Shown here: positions 57,310 to 64,000 of the stretch, one piece after another
Layout: each line of letters begins with the position of its first letter
Numbering within the stretch: position 1 is the stretch's first letter
Source of the DNA: Sabethes cyaneus
Taxonomy: Eukaryota > Arthropoda > Insecta > Diptera > Culicidae
Reading direction: 5' to 3'
DNA: 64,000 bases
Assembly (NCBI RefSeq): GCF_943734655.1
Contig: NC_071355.1
Location: 96,913,449 to 96,977,448 of the forward strand
Position numbers and translations under genes: made by a program
Notes under the pieces: model-generated
What the model was told of the DNA's origin: nothing
What the model saw: the letters and a program-made list of their open reading frames with translations, nothing else
Database searches by the model: none

Positions 57310-58526
57310 TATTTCTCAAGCTGTCAAACAAAGACAAAGCTATTTGAAGAAGATCTGATTTACTGAAAATAAAGATACATTGTCCATTGTTGAAGAAAAA
57401 ATTAGTGAACATTTGAAAACGGTCCGTAATCGGCTGTTCGGTGAAGCTTCCGTTTGATGTCGGAACAGGAGCGTTGTACGACGGTCATGTCAACTTTGCG
57501 AATGCATTGCGATGATTCTACCATTCAATAGTTTGCAATTTGTGGCTCTCCAGTCATTTTTGTACACCAAGGAGCTCAAAATCCCGAAGAAATCTTCGAG
57601 TGGGCGACAATGAGGCAGATTTGTCGGGTTGCGGTTTTTGGGTACAAATGGGATCGAATGGGTATTCAGGAACGATTTTGTTTTTTTTGGCGTAATGCCA
57701 GAATGATGATTTCTCCGGCCAAAACACGTATTATCCATCTACATGATATTCTTTCTATAGAAACGGGATCAAAATTTTCACAACTTGATTGTTAGCCAAA
57801 CCAGAAGGCCATGGTTCAGGCTTAGAAATACTTCTCTCGGCAATAGCAATGTATAGAAACACTTTCTGTTCAAACTTATGTTTAAACTTGTATTTTATGT
57901 TTCGAGATGCAGTAGAATTATCTATGGAGTAGTATCGATTATTTCCGGGAATGTGCGTCTTCGAAAGAGGAAAATAACTTTCGTCATCCAAAACAACGCA
58001 TTTTCTGTAATAATCTTTTAACAATCAGTGGCATTGGGATTTCAGCATCGTAATATGTCCTTCAGTGCATTTTCTATGTTTTGCAGATGTACTAGTGGGA
58101 ATAGTTGAACTTTTTTGCGGAATCCCGAATGCGGTATGGAATCCTTGTTGTTGAAGGCACGAGAAAGAGAACGAATTCCTTTTGCGTCCATAATTTTGGC
58201 TGGTCTGCCTTACATGTAGGCAGTTATTGGGGATCTTAGGGTGTGATAAATAGTCTAAGCTGCAACATTTTCGCTTTTAAAGTGTTATACCAACCGTATA
58301 CTTTTTGCCGAGATCTTTGTGATTCGTAGAAAAGTACAACGCGTTCGCGAAATGCTTCTAGTTTCGACGCCATTTTTAGGAAATCATGGCAAACACTAGC
58401 AAAAAAATACTGACAGAAAGAGGAGAGAGAGCTAACACATACCTACACACTTTCATTTCTGTCTGAGCTAGTTTATTGTTGTGCATACGGGTCTCGAAAA
58501 AATTCCAAAATTTTAGTTGCCACCCG
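57310..58526 (-). mobile_element. Tc1-like DNA transposon relic
   Basis: The outer right end is the inverse of CGGGTGGCAACTAAAATTTT (58507-58526) next to TTAA. The other end keeps only the subterminal words ctcaagctgtcaaa and aagatctgattta (57318-57362), with the terminal repeat lost; the fragment at 15641-15840 shows what the intact end looks like. The size of about 1.2 kb is typical of Tc1/mariner elements. Contains the broken transposase described next. Confidence 0.85.
57420..58373 (-). pseudogene. Tc1/mariner-superfamily transposase, broken
   Basis: Minus strand from ATG at 58373: MASKLEAFRERVVLFYESQR (N-terminal DNA-binding start) then a frame break. 58024-57755: KCVVLDDESYFPLSKTHIPG (first catalytic Asp region), then KHKFEQKVFLYIAIAE. 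57738-57490: HSIPFVPKNRNPTNLPHCRP and LEDFFGILSSLVYKNDWRAT, the C-terminal block with the last acidic residue. The stretch where the second catalytic Asp is expected reads CFGRRNHHSGITPKK, so that residue seems lost. Family: IS630-Tc1-mariner; subgroup not assigned. Confidence 0.85.
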
Positions 58527-60957
58527 TTAATGCTTCAACATGACTAGACGACGAAACTGATTAAGCTGATTCTAATGGCACTGGATGGTCACTTAACAAC
58601 GAGTGGGTTGATTCTACTATTGATAAGATTCGAACCAACGATCATTCGCTTGTCTAAGCAGAGTCCATTATCCTGCGGCTACAGAACGTTTCATACGAAT
58701 AAATAGTGTTAGACCTCAGATGCCTTCATAATTTTGGATGGATGCACTCCCAGACTTACAATTCAACATTGCTCTTGAAGGAACCATCGTGCGAAGAAAC
58801 TTGATATCACCGGAATAAACTATCGAAGAGGTTTTTGGAGCTTTTTAACGAGATTGCGACTCTCAATAAGCTATAATCCGTACGAGGGTCAAACGGTAAC
58901 GGTAATGGTCTGTACTCCGCTGTGAGCAAATGCGACACCCACTTGGTAGAATAGTTTTTCAATTCGTAAATTCTCATGTAGAATATTAAAGACGCCAATG
59001 GTTTTTGATATCCTTGTAGCTTCATTTTACGGTAGGATAAAACGGTTTGCTACTTTCTTTGAATGAGTTTTAGCGTAGCTGCGCCTTTAATTGCTTTTTT
59101 AAGCGAGTTAAAATCCACTTACCATCGATCCGAGTTATTTCGAATTTTCGAGGAATTCTGCGGAATTTTCCAGATTGAAGCTCGTAAATTAACTTGGACG
59201 TGATGCCAATGGGATCCTTAAAGAAAACAGACATCCGGCATCCTCGCGACGTGGCCAGCCTACCGTAATCTCTTAACCTTTGCTTGGTATACGATGTTTT
59301 TATCAACTTTCTTCTTAAAAAGCGTTATAATGTTAATTGCTTTTATCTGCCGATTCAAGGCTTTGGTACCGTTCTTCAATTCGTTCTTTGATGTAAAATG
59401 CTTATCTCTTTTAGTTTCGCTACAATTGTATATTAAACGTATCGTGTTGCATGTTGAATTAGTGTCTTAAAACTGCACGAAATCCTACATCACGCATAGC
59501 ACACTAGATCACCGCGTGCGACGGACACGGTCTAACGCGTATGGAAAACAACAACGAAACGGACGTCTTGTATTTCTCTAGGATGTTGCTAAAAATGATT
59601 GCAGCATCAACAGGTATTCTCGGAAAGAACTCGCAGACATACATACTTTGAATGAAAGCAACAGAATTGAGCTAGAGCCAGCATACTTTTTGTACTATAG
59701 CTAATTTTGCGCAAAAGGCACAAAAATAGAAGAGAAAAATTCATCAATTAAATTCAAAAATAACTCATTTACGCCATTATGCGCTATGAAACCGCTTCAT
59801 AAGCTGGTAGCTATTTGTAGTTATTTATAGGGTGAGAAACATCCTTTCGTAATGATGTTTCCCCCAAACTCCGGTGGCTTAGTATCTACGTCCAGATGCT
59901 CGCATCCTTGGGAAACAGCATGCACTTCATCGCTGTCTATCCTCTGGAAAGCACAGTTTTGCTTTCGGTGGGGCACTTCAGATCATCGTCACTAGCACTC
60001 TTTCGCCAGAAAAGCTTTTACTTTTTACCTCGCTGTTTGGGGCCCTTTTTATGCTAGCTGCTTTTCGCCGGAATACATAGTATTTAATAGGGATACCATC
60101 ACAGAATGGGTATTTCGATAACCAATTTTTCGGTAATGATCAATTCAGTGTCGGTAACATCGGCAAAATACCGGTGAGAATCAGAACTTGGAAAAACTTA
60201 AGACTGTACTAATTTAAAGCAAATATTTCATAGAATAATGGTAGTTAGGTTTTATTTGACACAAATAAAACCCCAATTTGTTAAAATAATGTTTGAGTAC
60301 GCAAAAACTGTTTATTGTTCTCAAACGAGAAAAAAAAATTACTGGCAAAGCTACCTAGAATATCCAAAGCAGTTTTAGATGTCTCGAAAAATACACTAAG
60401 CAACCCTAGTTTGTAATCATTACGTATTTGCGTAACGTAAAAAAATATTCGTTTTTAATCGGATCAGCTGTTCTTCACCGACATGCCGTTGTTACATTAT
60501 ATCATCCTTTTTACCAGTGTTACTTACTTGTCCGTAATCGCTGTCTATTCTCCATCTCCACACGTCGCTGTTCAACGCCTTCTTTCAATTATGGAAAACC
60601 GGTTAGCGGACCAGTGAGATGACCAGGGGCATGCATTGTATCGGCCCCAGTAGCATAGCAGTTGATGAAGCCATCTTCTGCCATCAGCGATGCTCTAGTT
60701 TTAACATAAAGGATTTTTGATCCTAGTAGTGCATTGCACTTCAAAACCTACAAGAAACGTCTTGACTATTATAAATTCATTGAAAAATGTATAAAAATTA
60801 TCAATAAATATCAAATGCAATGTTATCCGTCTAGTGTACTTTTAAAAATCTTCATACATTTTTCAAAGTAAACTCTATTACTGAAACCCTTTTGCTAGAC
60901 TTCTATTGCCTGTCGAAAACTGCGGTGGCTTGATTGTAACTTTTTAATAACAAAACA
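58527..60957. other. Mostly unassigned; two minus-strand frames of uncertain nature
   Basis: Frames at 59070-59306 (78 codons, RLRDYGRLATSRGCRMSVFF) and 58807-59025 (72 codons) lie in tandem on the minus strand. The first vaguely recalls the C-terminal RLR-YGH region of RTE-like LINEs, but the match is too weak to call. 59480-59580 and 59880-60080 are GC-richer patches. Nothing else recognised. Confidence 0.35.
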
Positions 60958-61065
60958 AGCAAAGCCTTGCGCATAAACGTATTTAAGGTTTGGCTCTTGT
61001 TTATCTACCCAGTCTGGACAATTATGGGGCTAGTGACGACGACAATGGATGAAAGTCGGCTATTG
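60958..61065 (-). mobile_element. tRNA-derived SINE tail fragment
   Basis: Words gcaaagccttgcgcataaacg, ctacccagtctggacaatta and ggggctagtg match the inverse tail in 28195-28310 (gcaaagcc, ataaacgt, aggctagtg). The tRNA-like head is missing. Confidence 0.6.
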
Positions 61066-64000
61066 GCAGTGTATTACGATATGAATAAGTAATTTACTAC
61101 AGATGCCTGAAATTCTCAATAATCTACTGAACTAATCCTCGTTCACATTCGACCATTCAGTCTAATTTTTATCGTTGTCAGAACGATAATTAAATAATTC
61201 AACTGGTAATAATATGGAGCTTCCAAAAGCGGAAAGCTTATATTTTACAAACATGTCCATGGGGGAAAACTGTTTCCATGTTTACGGCACTAAATCCTCC
61301 GCTTGTGCGAACTAGAACCAGTCATATATCATTGTAAAATTTATATTTGAGTGGCTATGCTGGAGAACGCTAAAGTAGGATTCAAAGCACTTCAATTTTC
61401 ACTTCAACAAATAGACAAAAAGTCAATTCAGATACGGTGGGAATGCGGACATATGCGGTACATGAATTAGACAAATATAGTCGTTGCACAGATAGTACTC
61501 AGCGAATCGAATATATTTTGCTGATTTATTCAGTGCATCCTTGTACATACACTTTTTGTGGTGACCACCATTAGGAAAATTATTAAATTTTCTATTCTTG
61601 GTTTTGAATTCAAAAGTGAGAAATTGTTAGACGACACCTAGAAAAGTTTTTGTGCTTGAATGATTGAAAAATTAATAAGCTAAAATTAAGCTTTGAAGCT
61701 GGTTTTCTTAATTATTGGATTTAAAATTTCAAAGAAATCATTTCTATACGTTTAAAGATTTAAAAATATTCAAGTTTCTCAATACACTCAAGCCGTCATA
61801 ATCTCGGCTTTTATCCGTTATAATCAGATAAATTTAATCGTGTGGTCCTAATTGCCTTGCCTGTCGCAGTCAATAAACAGATCCGATATCTGGAAGCAGA
61901 AGGATTTTCCATTACATTGCCTTTCCCAAAGCTAGGCACGTGAGAACGTATGCAAACTCGTACCCATCTGAACGTCACTAGATTATGTTTCTTCAACCTA
62001 GTACTATATCTTGTAAGTCATTCAGCATACCCTTATCGTCACTGAACGGATTCAAATTCGCTTACAGGAGGATGAAAAATCCAGCAGGTACCAGCCAAGC
62101 ATGTACACCTACAGATTTCCCTACCAATCTCGGATATAAAATACCTTTCAGCTCCCGTTTCTCCCACCGGGAGGAAACTTGATCGCTCGCACCGTATGTT
62201 ATGCAGGGCAAAAGGTGAAAGGAGAGAGAAAAAAAACTAGGCATATGGCGAAAACACTGTTCATATTTGCGAAGCAGTCAGTGGTGGACCGAATTCGACC
62301 GGGGTGAACACCATAGGAGTAACCCAGATTTCTAACTATGAACCGATTTCGAATAGGACGAAACGAAAGTAATGTTTATTTGCAAGGAATTTGCAATATG
62401 TGCCGAGCAAATTGGCTATGATGTAATGAAGAATATATGTTTCTAAAATGTTTGCTATGAAAAGGACACCGTACAGAGGATCTGAAATGTAAATTTGTAA
62501 TGTAAATTTTTATGTTTTTGAAATTCCTATCCCCTGTTTTATTATCATCGTAAGCTACATATTCAATTGATACAGTTATTTTATTATACCTGTGAATCAT
62601 ACATGAAGTGATTTATGAATAAACAATGTTTTTCGAATTAATTATCGGATATATTCGACTATTGTTGTGTAGCAACACCATCAATGTTTGCTTACAACTC
62701 ATAGGTTTTCAATGAAAGAATCTGTTATTGGCTAACTAGCATTAGTCAAAGTATTGGACAGATTAGTAAGTTGTATTCCTCGAATATTTACTAAATATTT
62801 ACTAGGCAGCACTCAAAATGGATTGGATTAGTTTACTAACTACTTCGTTTGTACATAATTTACGAACCCTCTAAAAATCACGGAAATAGAATAAAGTTTC
62901 CTTGGTGACTCAATAAAATAGTGGAAAACAAAAGACCATTCCAAATTATTTTCAAAGCTTTGTGGATGAATGTGGTTTGAGAAACACGTATTATAAAATG
63001 AATTTTGTATAAGTTGCGCAATTTTTGGAAATAATAGGTATTGAATGTCATGAAAGTACATTAAGCAAACGAAATTCTGTAAAAAATAAAAAGAACAAGG
63101 AATATGGGTTGCATCCGGACATAATGTTTTGTCAGAACCTAATATACGAATAACGTTAACATCCATAAAAATATGTACCTAATGTAAACCAAATTGATGT
63201 GATACGTGTCAAAAATCAAAACAATAAAAAATACAATGTTAACCATTTGCCTAGTGATTTTGTATCATATCCCTCTTTAACTTCTTTTCTTGGATAATAT
63301 AATCAAGAAAAGTAAAACAAACATCAAACTCCAAATCATGCGGAAATAAAACAATGTTGGGAATTCAACACAGGAAACGAACTAACTAACGACCAGGTAC
63401 ATTTATCGTTTAAACGAGGATGCTCCAGGCAGACTTCGAGCGTTTCAATATACCTACCAGTCAGTGGATCAGCTTGTTTTCAACTGATTCTACTACCGAT
63501 GCGCACTGTCCATCCTCCCCGAGCCTGGATAGTCATTTCCCCCGATTGCCCGGCAACAGCGGCAATAACGGAGCGATATTCGATTTCGCAACCGTTCATA
63601 TATTTGAACGGTTATGACTGCCTTGCACAGATGTGAATGAGTATCGTCGGAGCAGACTGCCAGGAAAATTTGGTAGGCAAATAAAATAATAAGGAGCAAG
63701 CCAAAAGCCGGCCGCTTAGATACAGTTTGTACAGTGGATCTCCACACTTAGGTGGAGCCTACTCGGAAGCGAAACGAACATTATCGTTGCAGTATACTAG
63801 AAATATCTTCATTTCAGATTAAAAAAATGAATTTTGCAGTACAGGCTGTTCGAGCGGATCGAAAATATTAAAAGTAGCTTTACTAAGAATATACTCATAG
63901 TAATCTTTAGACTTTAGATCATCCAAATGAGTCTGTTATCGATTACTATGTATGAAAACAACAAATACGTATGGTAGTTTACTACGATATGACAATGATA
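61066..64000. other. No gene recognised
   Basis: AT-rich, with a GC-richer patch at 63420-63760 that holds overlapping frames (63420-63617 +, 63493-63747 -) and the dyad CCGTTCATATATTTGAACGG at 63593-63612. The minus frame has a hydrophobic stretch (FGLLLIILFAYQIFLAV) but no ATG. Not supported as a gene. Confidence 0.4.

Noticed and set aside
58807..59306. Two tandem minus-strand frames as exons of a gene
   Set aside because: Resemblance of the first to a LINE C-terminal region is vague, no splice sites were found, and the setting is repeat-rich.
63493..63747. Minus-strand 84-codon frame with hydrophobic segment as a secreted peptide
   Set aside because: Starts with GTG right after a stop and has no ATG before the hydrophobic stretch; it overlaps a plus-strand frame and a local dyad.

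Overview
The window is eukaryotic, gene-poor and full of transposable-element remains. The mix points to a dipteran and most likely a mosquito: degenerate R1-like, RTE-like, Jockey-like and I-clade LINEs, a Helitron whose body is built of ~145-bp repeats, Tc1/mariner/pogo-type and hAT-type DNA elements, a tRNA-derived SINE, and long AT-rich introns. This assignment is inference from repeat families; no rRNA, mitochondrial or other diagnostic gene is present.

Host coding sequence: only two small + strand exons can be supported, 4818-4940 and 23357-23475. They have good splice sites and matching phase (1 to 1), and together they encode the start of a SUEL-type (galactose-binding) lectin domain, as in EVA-1-like membrane or secreted proteins. 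They are separated by an 18.4-kb intron. The next exon was not found, so the following intron probably runs to or past the end of the window (over 40 kb).

Layout. 1-2040: R1-like LINE relic, then an A/C-rich tract and a faint minus-strand endonuclease relic. 4818-23356: first exon and big intron, holding a two-copy composite repeat (6660-9140), a SINE, and an RTE-like LINE (17195-21350, minus) that was split by a hAT-type miniature element (8-bp target duplication) and by a 5'-truncated R1-like LINE (18-bp target duplication); a mariner-type relic follows. 23357-23475: second exon. 25390-33780: a two-copy dispersed repeat, an I-clade RNase H relic, a SINE and a second RTE-like lineage. 34090-39440: another minus-strand RTE-like LINE split by a pogo-type element with TA duplication and by a 1.8-kb foldback element with TTAA duplication. 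39990-42640: Jockey-like and RTE-like relics. 45680-52870: a polypyrimidine tract, then a 13-bp-minisatellite element that received a GGGAC-terminated element that in turn received a Helitron; a second minisatellite element and a palindromic MITE lie beyond. 57310-58526: Tc1-like transposase relic.

None of the element ORFs is intact; all carry stops, frameshifts or deletions. No CRISPR, operon, tRNA gene, rRNA gene or new protein system was seen. The most notable material is structural: target-site-verified nests of insertions, a foldback element with four repeat units facing four inverted units, and minisatellite-bearing mobile elements.
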